A stretch of DNA of 64,000 nt from contig NZ_CP049143.1 in the NCBI RefSeq assembly GCF_011044495.1, positions 1,798,001 through 1,862,000 on the forward strand, in the 5' to 3' direction. The position numbers and the translations under genes are program-made. This document shows, one piece after another, positions 42,237 to 50,840 of this stretch (positions are counted from its first letter, which is position 1; every line of letters begins with the position of its first letter). Origin of the DNA: Roseimicrobium sp. ORNL1 (lineage in GTDB: Bacteria > Verrucomicrobiota > Verrucomicrobiia > Verrucomicrobiales > Verrucomicrobiaceae). Below the pieces are notes generated by a model that saw only the letters and a list, made by a program, of their open reading frames with translations, ran no database searches and was not told the DNA's origin.

Positions 42237-42947
42237 ATGGCTGCTACTCCGAAAGCACTCCTCCTCAAGTTCCCCGGCACCAACTGCGATGCCGAGACGG
42301 CCCGCGCACTTCAGTCCGTGGGTTTCGAGACGCAGGTGATGCCCAGCGCGCTGCTGGAGCCTCATGCGCTCGATGACGTGCAGATGGTCGTCTTCTCCGG
42401 CGGCTTCAGCTACGGCGACTACGTGATGTCCGGCCGCTTCGCGAAGCTCACCACACTCTCGAAGTTGGGTGATGGCCTGCGCAAGTTCGTGGACAAGGGC
42501 GGCTATGCCATGGGCATCTGCAACGGCTTCCAGATCCTCACGCAGCTTCATCTGCTTCCCGAGGGCAGCCTCATTCACAACACCAGCGGTCGTTTCATCT
42601 GCCGCTGGGCAGGCTTGAAGAAGAACAGCGCGAGCCCCTATCTCAGCGAAGTGCCGGATGAGTTCGAGCTTCCCGTCGCGCATGCGGAAGGTCGCTTCGT
42701 GGGCATCGATGATGCCGCCGGTGACTATGTGAAGAATGGCCGAGCTGCGCTGCTCTATACGAGTGATGTGAATGGCAGCACGCATCAAATCGCCGGCCTG
42801 CAGGACGAGACCGGTCGCGTGTTTGGTCTCATGCCGCACCCCGAGCGCTTCACCTCGAAGCAGCATCACTATGATGCAGACTGGAGCGGCGCCGAGCACG
42901 GCTGGGGCTACTACATGTTCCGAAGCGTGTTCGCGGCGATGAAGTAA
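42237..42947 (+). CDS. purQ: FGAM synthase glutaminase subunit
   Basis: 236 residues of class I glutamine amidotransferase. The nucleophile lies in MGICNGFQIL, and the His/Glu pair in GLMPHPERFT; FSGGFSYGDYV is the conserved early motif. It supplies ammonia to PurL, encoded 58 bases upstream. Slightly longer than the typical PurQ of about 220-230 residues. Confidence 0.96.
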   Translation: MAATPKALLLKFPGTNCDAETARALQSVGFETQVMPSALLEPHALDDVQMVVFSGGFSYGDYVMSGRFAKLTTLSKLGDGLRKFVDKGGYAMGICNGFQILTQLHLLPEGSLIHNTSGRFICRWAGLKKNSASPYLSEVPDEFELPVAHAEGRFVGIDDAAGDYVKNGRAALLYTSDVNGSTHQIAGLQDETGRVFGLMPHPERFTSKQHHYDADWSGAEHGWGYYMFRSVFAAMK

Positions 42948-43008
42948 GGAGTGCAGTGCGCTGGTGCGTGGAAGGTCACGCGCTCAGGCGTGGTGTGTTC
43001 TTTGGATT

Positions 43009-43039
43009 AGCCGCAAAAGAACGCAAAAAACGCAAAGAA
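43009..43039 (+). repeat. Solo arm of the GCCGCAAAAGAACGCAAAG repeat family
   Basis: One orientation only: AGCCGCAAAAGAACGC then AAAAAACGCAAAGAA. It matches the left arm of the elements at 11127 and 25516. No inverted partner was found nearby, so it is a remnant or a single insertion, about 60 bases after purQ. Confidence 0.8.
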
Positions 43040-43070
43040 GGATCTGAGGGCGGTGGAGTGGTGCATCACT

Positions 43071-43216
43071 TCAAGGAGTGGGGGCATTCTTGTCCCCATG
43101 GTTGCGTTGCGACGCCTTGAGGTGAAGGCAAGTCCTCAACACTCGAGGTAGTTTGCCAGTGTACGAGGGAAGGCGCTGCAGACCGAAATGGGAGCAGGAA
43201 TGCTCCCACTCCTTGA
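43071..43216. repeat. Inverted repeat of a third type, beside a small gene
   Basis: Left arm 43071-43098 and right arm 43189-43216 share TCAAGGAGTGGGxGCATTC and its complement, with about 24 of 28 bases matching. The centre is 90 bases and contains no gene. The right arm ends five bases from the stop codon of the gene at 43221-43427. A small hairpin, GAGGC-TAC-GCCTC, follows at 43217-43229 and overlaps that stop. Confidence 0.8.
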
Positions 43217-43220
43217 GAGG

Positions 43221-43427
43221 CTACGCCTCTGAGGTGGTATTTGTGCTCGTGGCTTTCTTCTTGCCGGAGTACACGGGCTCGATGCGTGGATCCCATTCTT
43301 GCGGAATCATCGGCGAACCCCAGCGGGCATTTTCTGCTTTGGCGTCTTCGTAGGCGAGTTGTCCAGCACGCAACGCCCGTTCTGTAGAAGGGCTCATCTT
43401 GCGAGGTTGGTCTTCCTTGATGCTCAT
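43221..43427 (-). CDS. Small hypothetical protein (68 aa)
   Basis: From ATG at 43427; longer frames exist but lack a good start. The sequence STERALRAGQLAYEDAKAENARWG is helical and charged, then PMIPQEWDPRIEPVYSGKKK. It ends with TSTNTTSEA, whose last codons lie inside the repeat hairpin. Not recognised. The gene is well conserved in composition with its neighbours but too short to be sure. Confidence 0.45.
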   Translation of the reverse strand: MSIKEDQPRKMSPSTERALRAGQLAYEDAKAENARWGSPMIPQEWDPRIEPVYSGKKKATSTNTTSEA

Positions 43428-43520
43428 GCTTGTCAAAAGGGTGACGGGTGAGGGACTCGTCCGGCATGCGTGGCCTGCATGGAACGTTTGTCCGGTTCCA
43501 GCGTCAAGCCTCGCCACTGC

Positions 43521-43919
43521 TCAAGCAGCAGAAGGTATCTTCGCTCCGCCCATGTGAATGGGGCGATCGAAGTGCGAGGCGTGGAACTGCATGCCGCGTT
43601 GCAGCGTGTTGCGGGTCGCCTGGATGTGGGCAATGACCTCGATGCGGCGCAGCAGGGATTCGAAAGACTCTTTCCGCACGGCACTGAGCTCCCGGGACGC
43701 TGCATCGAGCTGGGAGCGGTATTCTTGGACCAGGTCAAGGGCGAGGCTGGCGCGTCCATGCTCGCCAAGAGAGAGGTAGGCCAGGCAGAGGGCCACCTCG
43801 TTGAGAAGGGAAGGTTCGGCAGTGAGGGACTCCAGCCCAAGTCGCAAGTTCTCCACCTCGGCCTTCAGGGACCTTTCGAGCGCGTTGGGGCGCGAGAATG
43901 GAGGGTGGGAGAGTTTCAT
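43521..43919 (-). CDS. Hypothetical helical protein (132 aa)
   Basis: From ATG at 43919. The sequence is almost wholly alpha-helical (ALERSLKAEVENLRLGLESL, EVALCLAYLSLGEHGRASLALDLVQEY, KESFESLLRRIEVIAHIQATRNTLQR), which suggests a small helical bundle. No membrane segment. Not assigned to a family. Other frames overlap it but are shadows. It is followed on the other side by the dcw leader. Confidence 0.55.
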   Translation of the reverse strand: MKLSHPPFSRPNALERSLKAEVENLRLGLESLTAEPSLLNEVALCLAYLSLGEHGRASLALDLVQEYRSQLDAASRELSAVRKESFESLLRRIEVIAHIQATRNTLQRGMQFHASHFDRPIHMGGAKIPSAA

Positions 43920-44577
43920 TGAGGCAGGCGCGAAGCCTGACAGGGGTTGCCTCAGAAATCTAAGAAAACGACATCGCGAGTCTATAAATTTGTATTGATA
44001 TTCATAAAATATTCCCGCGTGAGTACTACCCGTCAGCCCATGTTTTCAAATCTTCTCCGATGAAAAGTCGGGTTTCAGCGAGATTACGAGGGTCTTTTGT
44101 AAATTTTCGCGACTTGCGGTGGTCATGGCTGTAGACCGCCTTCTTGATGGTGAAAGGTTGAATTAATGATTAGATCGGCCCCGTCCTCCGGAGCCCTGCC
44201 GAGGGGCGAAAATGGCGGGCAAGGGGCGTTGACTTGGGGGCAATCAGTCCTAAGGACAGGCGTCCGTGGCCTGCGCAGAAGTGCCCTTTTACGCTCGCAG
44301 CATTTTCAATTATCCATGATTGCCAAAGGACGAAAATCTTGATAGTTAAGAGGTGCTAACAGTTTAGGGTATTTCTGGCACGTCTCGCTGTTGTTTCTGC
44401 TTCTTTCTGACCGCAATGCCATACCCCGTGACCATGCCCGTGCCACTCTGGAGGATGATTCCGCGAGTGCGGGCATCCCTCGCGGCATGGGGGAAAGGGG
44501 TCGTGCAGGAGTTCACGAAAGGCCCTGAACCGTGGTCTTGGGAGATGGCTGCACTCGGTGCCTGTGCCATGGCCTCG
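43920..44577 (+). promoter_or_regulatory. Leader region of the dcw cluster
   Basis: About 650 bases without a clear gene. The part at 43970-44140 is AT-rich. At 44203-44242 there are GG-rich units spaced ten bases apart (GGGGCGAAAA, TGGCGGGCAA, GGGGCGTTGA, CTTGGGGGCA), similar in spacing to MraZ boxes (TGGG repeats), though mraZ is not in the window. A possible -35 TTGACT is at 44229-44234, and the palindrome GTCCT-A-AGGAC at 44247-44257 lies near a weak -10. RNA genes such as tmRNA, RNase P and SRP RNA were not recognised. Confidence 0.4.
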
Positions 44578-45597
44578 ATGCCTTCGCGGCACGGTTACGG
44601 CCAAGATTCCGGTGGTGCCGCTGGCTTGACTGAGAACTCTTCCTCCTTCAAGGCATCATTCGACCCTCTGGCCTATCACGCTCCCGTTCTGCCGGAGGAA
44701 GTGATTCACTATCTCCAACCAGCACCGGGGAAGATCTTTCTGGACTGCACGCTTGGCGGTGGAGGTCACAGTGAGTTGCTGCTCGCAGCGGGCGCTGAAG
44801 TCATCGCCCTTGATCAGGATGCAGAAGCCCTGGCCCACGCACGGCAGCGCCTGCAGCAGTATGGGCCGCGCTTCCGCGCGTTTCAGTCGAACTTCCGCCA
44901 CTTCCCCACAGTGCTGGAGGAGGCCGGTATCACCGCTGTAGATGGCATCCTGGCTGACCTCGGTGTTTCCTCACATCAGCTCGATGACGCGCCACGTGGC
45001 TTCTCGTTCATCCGCGAGGGACCGCTTGATATGCGCATGAATCGTGATGCCGGCCAGACGGCGGCGGATCTGGTGAATCATGCCGAGCCCGGTGAGCTCG
45101 TTCGCATCCTGCGTGAGTACGGCGAGGAGCATAATGCGAAGCGCATCGTGCGCGCCATCGTGGATCGTCGTGAGCAGCGTCCCTTTGAGACCACGCTGGA
45201 TCTGGCGCAGGTGATCGAGTTGGTGATCCCGCGTCGTGGCAAGAAGACACATCCTGCCACGCTGACGTTTCAAGCCCTGCGACTGGCCGTGAACGAAGAA
45301 ATGACGGTGTTGGACGAATTTCTCGCTCAGGCGCCGCAGTGGGTGAAGCCCGGTGGCCGCATCGCCTTGATTTCCTTCCACTCCGGAGAGGACCGTCCGG
45401 TGAAGCAGGCCTTTGCCCGCTACTCCACGGAGTGGCTTGACCGCCCCGAGTGGCCCGAGCCCAGGCGCAATCCAGATTTTTGCATGCGCTTGCTTTCTCG
45501 TAAGCCCATCGAAGCCACGGAAGCCGAATTGAAACGCAACCCACGCTCACGTAGTGCCAAGCTGCGTGTCGCGGAACGCCTGCCCACTTCTGCATGA
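44578..45597 (+). CDS. rsmH: 16S rRNA m4C1402 methyltransferase
   Basis: The SAM-dependent methyltransferase begins clearly at YHAPVLPEEVIHYLQ, with DCTLGGGGHSELLL as motif I, DGILADLGVSSHQLD and the FQALRLAVNEEM and LISFHSGEDRPVKQAF motifs, all typical of RsmH (MraW). The start is uncertain: ATG at 44578 gives 339 residues, close to the usual 310-320; the open frame to 44416 would add 54 poorly conserved residues. No strong Shine-Dalgarno sequence helps. It opens the dcw cluster, and its stop overlaps the ftsL-like start as ATGA. Confidence 0.93.
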   Translation: MPSRHGYGQDSGGAAGLTENSSSFKASFDPLAYHAPVLPEEVIHYLQPAPGKIFLDCTLGGGGHSELLLAAGAEVIALDQDAEALAHARQRLQQYGPRFRAFQSNFRHFPTVLEEAGITAVDGILADLGVSSHQLDDAPRGFSFIREGPLDMRMNRDAGQTAADLVNHAEPGELVRILREYGEEHNAKRIVRAIVDRREQRPFETTLDLAQVIELVIPRRGKKTHPATLTFQALRLAVNEEMTVLDEFLAQAPQWVKPGGRIALISFHSGEDRPVKQAFARYSTEWLDRPEWPEPRRNPDFCMRLLSRKPIEATEAELKRNPRSRSAKLRVAERLPTSA

Positions 45598-45989
45598 AGC
45601 GCGAGGAAATCAACATGCCCCGCCATCGCAACCAACCACGTGCTGCCCATGCGCAGTCCTCGCAGGTTGGGCTGGGCATTGTGCTCATGCTTATTGCCGT
45701 CACTGTGGGTGGTGCTGCCCTGGTGAAGACGCTGGTGAAAAACAAGACGCACGCCATCGGTCGCGATCAGCAGGCGGTGGAGCGCCAGATTGCCTCGCTG
45801 GATCAGGAGATTCGAGCGCTGGAACTGAGTATCAAAGAAGTACTCGCGCCGAAGCATCTCAAGGATCGTCTTGCTGCGCAGCGCACCCAGCTCAAGGAAA
45901 TCGAGAAGAAGAACATTATCAACGTACCCGCGGTGCCGATGGCAAAGCTGCCCCCGCCCGCGTCTGATTCAGGCTCTGTCCAGCCATGA
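45594..45989 (+). CDS. ftsL: FtsL-like cell-division protein
   Basis: 131 residues: a short basic cytoplasmic part, a membrane helix at about 25-44, and a coiled coil at about 55-105 (RDQQAVERQIASLDQEIRALELSIKE), then a Pro-rich tail. FtsL sequences are hardly conserved; the identification rests on this architecture and on its place between rsmH and ftsI, joined by ATGA overlaps on both sides. It would connect FtsB/FtsQ and FtsWI in the divisome. Confidence 0.8.
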   Translation: MKREEINMPRHRNQPRAAHAQSSQVGLGIVLMLIAVTVGGAALVKTLVKNKTHAIGRDQQAVERQIASLDQEIRALELSIKEVLAPKHLKDRLAAQRTQLKEIEKKNIINVPAVPMAKLPPPASDSGSVQP

Positions 45990-47950
45990 AGAACTCGCAG
46001 AAAGCACCCCCAGATATCAACCGCTGGTTGCCCGCACGCATGGTGCTGGTGACGGTGTTGTTGCTGGCATGCTTCGGCGTGGTGGGGTGGAGGCTGTACC
46101 AGGTCCAGGTGAAGGAGCACAAGATGTGGCTCGCCCGCACGGAGGCCATGCTGCGCACGAAGCGCACCTTGCCCGCGATGCGTGGACCCATCCGCGACCG
46201 CAATGGCGAACTCCTCGCGCATGACAAGATGCTGCACCAGCTCTGGGTGCACACCCACCGCATGCGGGATATCAACGACGTGACCGCGCGCCTCGCCATC
46301 CTGGAAAAGCGCACGCCCAAGGCCATCGCGCGCGAGATGGAGCCGGAGCAAATCTTCACGCTCTATCGCCAGCATGTTGCCCGGCTGCTGGCCTGCACTG
46401 CGGAGAATACGACGAAGCCCTCGGCAGGCGCGCTCGCCGAGATGGAGCGCGTGCTTTGCAGCGAGAAGCCTTCGGAATTTGCCTGGCTCGCGCCCATGTC
46501 AGAGGATCAAGCGGCGACGTGGCGGACCATGCTGGAGCAGAATCGCATCGTGGCGGTGACCATGCGTCCGTTCGTGCGTCGCTTCTATCCCTCCGAAGAT
46601 CGGCTCACGCATGTGCTGGGTTATGTGAATGATCGCTTTGCGGATCCGGAGACCGGTGAGCTCATCAGCCAGGGAGAACTTGCCTCACATCGCCAGGCGC
46701 GCCGCCTGCAGGTCGGGCTGGAAGGCATCGAGGCAGTGTTTAACAAGGAACTCACCGGCAGCGATGGCTACCAGTGGATCGAGCGCGATCGCAAGGGCCG
46801 CGAACTCACGGCGTTCCGCGGAGAGACCGTGCAGCCATCGCACGGGCATGATGTCATGCTGACCATCGACCTGCATTTGCAGGACGCGCTGGAGGAAGTG
46901 CTGGAGGAAGCGAATGAATTCTACCGTCCGAAGCGGATCATCGCCGTGCTCGTGGAGCCGAAGAGCGGTGAAGTCCTCGCGATGGCCAGCCGCCCACACA
47001 TCCGCCGCGATGCGCAAAATGGCGTGACGCCGAATCTCGCCGTGAGTACGCCGTATGAGCCGGGTTCTGTGTTCAAGGTGGTGACCTACGCTGCCGCATT
47101 CGATGCGAAGGTGGCGTCGCCCAACGAGATGCTGAACATTGATTCTTCGCTCCGTGTCTTCGCGAAGCTGAACATTAGCGACCATTGCCAGAGCGATGTC
47201 AGCGTGATGCAGGCCTTTGCCCAGTCCAGTAATCGTGCGGCCTATCTGCTCGCCGCGAGGTTGGGGGAGAAGCGATTCCTGAAGAGCGTGCGTGACTTCG
47301 GTTTTGGCGCGCCCACCGGCATTGAGCTCACGAATGAATCAGGCGGTGTGGTGCACAAGCCCGGTACGCCCACGTGGGATGGACTTACCTTCTCCCGCAT
47401 GGCGTATGGACACGCCATGACGGTCACTCCTTTGCAGATGTGCATGGCAGTGGCGGCGATCGCGAATGGTGGCAATCTGATGAAGCCGCAAATCGTGAAG
47501 GAGATTCGCGATCAGAAGGGCGATCTGCTGCGCCAGTTCGAGCCGCAGGTGGTGCGTCGTGTGTGCAGTGACAAGACTGCGAAACTCATGACGCAGGCCA
47601 TGGTGGGTGTGGTGCAAAGCCCCAAGGGTACTGGCGCCCGTGCTGCGGTGGATGAAATCATCGTCGCCGGGAAGACCGGAACGTCGCAGCTCTACAAGAC
47701 CGTTGGTCGCGGAGGTGTGGCAGAGGGCCACTACTGCGTTTCTTTCGCTGGTTTTGCCCCTGCGGACAATCCCAGCTTGTGCGCTATCATCGTGGTGGAT
47801 GATCCCTCCGAGTCGGAGGAAACGGTGAGCGGTGGCAAGCTCGCCGCACCCATCTTTGCCCAGCTTATGGATCGCTGCTTGCGAACCATGGCCATCGCTT
47901 ACAACGGCAAGACCGTAACCGCATCTGATCGTAAAGGAGAAGGCCAGTGA
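45986..47950 (+). CDS. ftsI: Division transpeptidase, penicillin-binding protein
   Basis: 654 residues, longer than E. coli FtsI (588). A membrane helix (about 18-40) is followed by a dimerisation-like domain and the transpeptidase domain with SxxK as SVFK (361-364), SxN as SSN (414-416) and KTG as KTG (563-565). It crosslinks septal peptidoglycan. Between residues 95 and 200 there is an extra helical segment that may account for the length. Starts with ATGA overlap on ftsL and its stop overlaps the murE start. Confidence 0.95.
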   Translation: MKNSQKAPPDINRWLPARMVLVTVLLLACFGVVGWRLYQVQVKEHKMWLARTEAMLRTKRTLPAMRGPIRDRNGELLAHDKMLHQLWVHTHRMRDINDVTARLAILEKRTPKAIAREMEPEQIFTLYRQHVARLLACTAENTTKPSAGALAEMERVLCSEKPSEFAWLAPMSEDQAATWRTMLEQNRIVAVTMRPFVRRFYPSEDRLTHVLGYVNDRFADPETGELISQGELASHRQARRLQVGLEGIEAVFNKELTGSDGYQWIERDRKGRELTAFRGETVQPSHGHDVMLTIDLHLQDALEEVLEEANEFYRPKRIIAVLVEPKSGEVLAMASRPHIRRDAQNGVTPNLAVSTPYEPGSVFKVVTYAAAFDAKVASPNEMLNIDSSLRVFAKLNISDHCQSDVSVMQAFAQSSNRAAYLLAARLGEKRFLKSVRDFGFGAPTGIELTNESGGVVHKPGTPTWDGLTFSRMAYGHAMTVTPLQMCMAVAAIANGGNLMKPQIVKEIRDQKGDLLRQFEPQVVRRVCSDKTAKLMTQAMVGVVQSPKGTGARAAVDEIIVAGKTGTSQLYKTVGRGGVAEGHYCVSFAGFAPADNPSLCAIIVVDDPSESEETVSGGKLAAPIFAQLMDRCLRTMAIAYNGKTVTASDRKGEGQ

Positions 47951-49464
47951 AAATTCGTGATTTAATCAAAAACTTGGAAAAACCCGTCGTGAGCGGAAGC
48001 CTCGATACCGAGGTGGAGTCGCTTACTTATGATTCACGCAAGGCCAATGCCGGCGTGGTCTTTTTTGCACTTCGTGGCAGCAAGACGGATGGCCATGACT
48101 TCATCGGGAATGCACTCGAGCAGGGTGTCTCCGCCGTGGTGGCGGAAACCGCGCCACCGGACGATTGCAAGGTGGTGTGGCTGCACGTGAAGAACACCCG
48201 CATCGCTCTCGCAGAGATGGCGGCGGCGCTGTACGGCCAACCGGCGAAGAAGCTCAAGCCCATCGGTGTCACTGGTACCAATGGCAAGACGACCACGGGC
48301 TTCCTGCTGCATCATCTGCTGAATCATGCCCAGATCCGCTGCGGACTCCTTGGGACGGTGGTGTTTGACACGGGAGGAAATCTCAAGACCGCCACGCATA
48401 CCACGCCCGAGTCGCTGGAACTGCAGGGCCTGCTGGCCGAGATGGTGAACAACGGATGCCGCGCGGTCGCCATGGAAGTGTCCTCGCATGCGCTGCATCA
48501 GCATCGCGTGCACGGCGTGCCCTATGAGGTGGCCATCTTCTCCAACCTCACGCAGGACCATCTCGATTATCATGGGACGATGGAGGATTACTTCATCGCG
48601 AAAATGAAGCTCTTCGAGATCACCGCGGCACATCCGAAGGGAAAGTTGCTCATCAACACGGATGACAAGTGGGGTCGCCAGCTTGCGGACAAATACCAGT
48701 CCCATCCCGGATTGATCACCTACGGCTTCGGCCCGCTCGCGACCTTCCGCGTGGGCGACCCACGTTATGACCTCACCGGCACTACGTTTGAGTTGCATCA
48801 CAAGGGGCGTCAGTTCCTGGTGCGCACACCGTTGATTGGTCAGTTTAATGTTTACAACACGGTGGCCGCGGTGGCTGGCGCGTATGCTGCGGGCTGTAAT
48901 CTTCGCGAAGCTGTTCGCGCCATGGCGCAGGCTCCGCAGATCCCGGGACGCATGGAGCGCGTGTCGCCAGACAACAACCGCTTCCACGTCTTTGTGGATT
49001 ACGCGCACACGCCGGACGGCCTCGTCAATGCCCTCTCCACGGCGCGCGCGCTTCGTCCTTCGCGCATCATCACCGTGTTTGGTTGCGGTGGCGATCGTGA
49101 TCGCCTCAAGCGTCCGCTCATGGCGAAGGCGGTGGAGGACAGCAGCGACGTCTGCATCCTCACCAGCGACAATCCCCGCATGGAAGATCCCCAGCGCATC
49201 ATGGAAGACGCTCGCAAGGGCTTCACCCGTGAGAGCCACATGCTGGTCGTGGATCGCAAGAAGGCCATCGATACCGCGTTGCAGGGCGCGCGCGATGGCG
49301 ACATTATCGTCATTGCCGGCAAGGGCCACGAACCCTATCAGGATATCCAGGGCGTGAAGCATGACTTCGACGATCGCAAGATCGCTCGCCAGCTTCTCGA
49401 CCGCAATACGCGTATCAAAGGCGAGATTCGCCTGAAGAAGCAGCAGGAGGGAGGCCGGCCATGA
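47947..49464 (+). CDS. murE: UDP-MurNAc-Ala-Glu:meso-DAP ligase
   Basis: 505 residues, starting with GTG at 47947, overlapping the ftsI stop (GTGA). The P-loop GTNGKTTT lies at 110-117, and DNPR at 408-411 is the motif for meso-diaminopimelate, so the peptidoglycan is of the mDAP type. It adds the third amino acid in the cytoplasm. Next is murF, joined by ATGA. Confidence 0.97.
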   Translation: MKIRDLIKNLEKPVVSGSLDTEVESLTYDSRKANAGVVFFALRGSKTDGHDFIGNALEQGVSAVVAETAPPDDCKVVWLHVKNTRIALAEMAAALYGQPAKKLKPIGVTGTNGKTTTGFLLHHLLNHAQIRCGLLGTVVFDTGGNLKTATHTTPESLELQGLLAEMVNNGCRAVAMEVSSHALHQHRVHGVPYEVAIFSNLTQDHLDYHGTMEDYFIAKMKLFEITAAHPKGKLLINTDDKWGRQLADKYQSHPGLITYGFGPLATFRVGDPRYDLTGTTFELHHKGRQFLVRTPLIGQFNVYNTVAAVAGAYAAGCNLREAVRAMAQAPQIPGRMERVSPDNNRFHVFVDYAHTPDGLVNALSTARALRPSRIITVFGCGGDRDRLKRPLMAKAVEDSSDVCILTSDNPRMEDPQRIMEDARKGFTRESHMLVVDRKKAIDTALQGARDGDIIVIAGKGHEPYQDIQGVKHDFDDRKIARQLLDRNTRIKGEIRLKKQQEGGRP

Positions 49465-50840
49465 TCCCGCTCACCGTCCAGATGGTGACGGAGTTCTGCG
49501 AGGGCAGGCTCATCAAAGGTGACGCACAGCGCATCTGCCGCAGTGTCAGCACGGACTCACGCAAGCTCGTGGCGGGCCAGCTTTTCATCGCACTGGTCGG
49601 TGAGAAGTTCGACGGGCATGACTTCGTGAACCAGGCTTCGCAAGCCGCCGCGACCGCTGTGCTGGTGAGCAAGCTTCCTGCGGATACGGGATCGCTGAGC
49701 TGCGCAGTCATCGAAGTGCCGGACACACTTGTGGCTCTGCAGAAGCTGGCCGCACGTCATCGCCAGCTTCTCAAGCCACTCGTCGTCGGCATCACCGGCA
49801 GCAATGGGAAGACCTCCACCAAGGATCTCACGCTAGCCGTGCTGCGGAAAAAGTATGAGGCCATGGCCACGGCGGGGAACCTGAACAACCACATTGGTGT
49901 GCCCCTCACGCTGCTGAGCATGGAGGAGCAGCACAACTGCGGCGTGGTGGAAATGGGCATGAACCATCCCGGGGAGATCGCGCCGCTTGCGGAGATCGCC
50001 CGGCCGGATGCGGCCATCATCACGAACATCGGCATCGCCCACATTGAGTACATGGGTTCGCGTGAGGCCATCGCCCTGGAGAAGGGCACGCTCGCGGAAG
50101 CCGTGCACCCCGGTGGTGTCGTGGTGTTGAATGCCAATGACGACTTCACGCCAGCCATCGCCGCCCGTTGCAAGGCGCGCGTCATCACCGCCGGTGTGAA
50201 TGCCGGTGAGGTGCGCGCCACCATTCATGAAAGCGGCGCCCAGGGCACACGCTTCACGCTCGATTTTGGCGGGACAGCGCAGGTCCAGATTCAGCTCGCT
50301 GTACCAGGCGAGCACATGGTGGGAAATGCAGCCCTGGCAGCCGCATGCGCCTGGCATCATGGTGTATCACCAGATGAGATTGCTGCCGCGCTCGGAGCTG
50401 CCTCACTGACCAAAGGCCGCCTGCAGGTGAAGTCCTGGCGCGGCGTGGTGTTCCTGGATGATTCCTACAATGCCAACCCGGACTCGATGAAGGCCGGGCT
50501 GAAGACCCTGCAGACCATGCAGGTGAAGGGGCGCCGCGTGGCTGTGCTGGGCCGGATGGGCGAACTCGGTCCGCATGCCGAGCAGGGCCACCGGGAGGTG
50601 GGCGAGTTCGCCGCGCGCTGCGGCATGGGCGCGGTCTACACCGTGGGTCCGGAGGCCGCTTTAATCTCCAATGCCTTCACCGCCAGCGGCGGCACGGGCG
50701 AAAGCAGGAACTTCACCTCGCATGGCGAGTGTGCCGAGCATCTCCGGGCCTGGCTTCAGGAAGGTGATGCTGTCTTGTTGAAAGGGAGCCGCTCCACGGC
50801 GATGGAACAGGTTCTCAATCACCTGGAAACCTCCCCATGA
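49461..50840 (+). CDS. murF: UDP-MurNAc-pentapeptide ligase
   Basis: 459 residues, ATP-dependent addition of D-Ala-D-Ala. GITGSNGKTSTKDL is the P-loop, with NNHIGVPLTLL and the EMGMNHPGEI block next, and the C-terminal FLDDSYNANPDSMKAGL motif. Starts and ends with ATGA overlaps on murE and mraY. Confidence 0.96.
   Translation: MIPLTVQMVTEFCEGRLIKGDAQRICRSVSTDSRKLVAGQLFIALVGEKFDGHDFVNQASQAAATAVLVSKLPADTGSLSCAVIEVPDTLVALQKLAARHRQLLKPLVVGITGSNGKTSTKDLTLAVLRKKYEAMATAGNLNNHIGVPLTLLSMEEQHNCGVVEMGMNHPGEIAPLAEIARPDAAIITNIGIAHIEYMGSREAIALEKGTLAEAVHPGGVVVLNANDDFTPAIAARCKARVITAGVNAGEVRATIHESGAQGTRFTLDFGGTAQVQIQLAVPGEHMVGNAALAAACAWHHGVSPDEIAAALGAASLTKGRLQVKSWRGVVFLDDSYNANPDSMKAGLKTLQTMQVKGRRVAVLGRMGELGPHAEQGHREVGEFAARCGMGAVYTVGPEAALISNAFTASGGTGESRNFTSHGECAEHLRAWLQEGDAVLLKGSRSTAMEQVLNHLETSP

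Noticed and set aside
39668-42283. 871-codon minus-strand frame
   Set aside because: Antisense to purL, which has diagnostic motifs; the high GC third-position bias explains the open frame.
43920-44415. Possible structured RNA (tmRNA, RNase P, SRP RNA)
   Set aside because: None of the conserved cores of these RNAs was seen.
48034-49362. 442-codon minus-strand frame
   Set aside because: Antisense of murE, whose motifs are clear.
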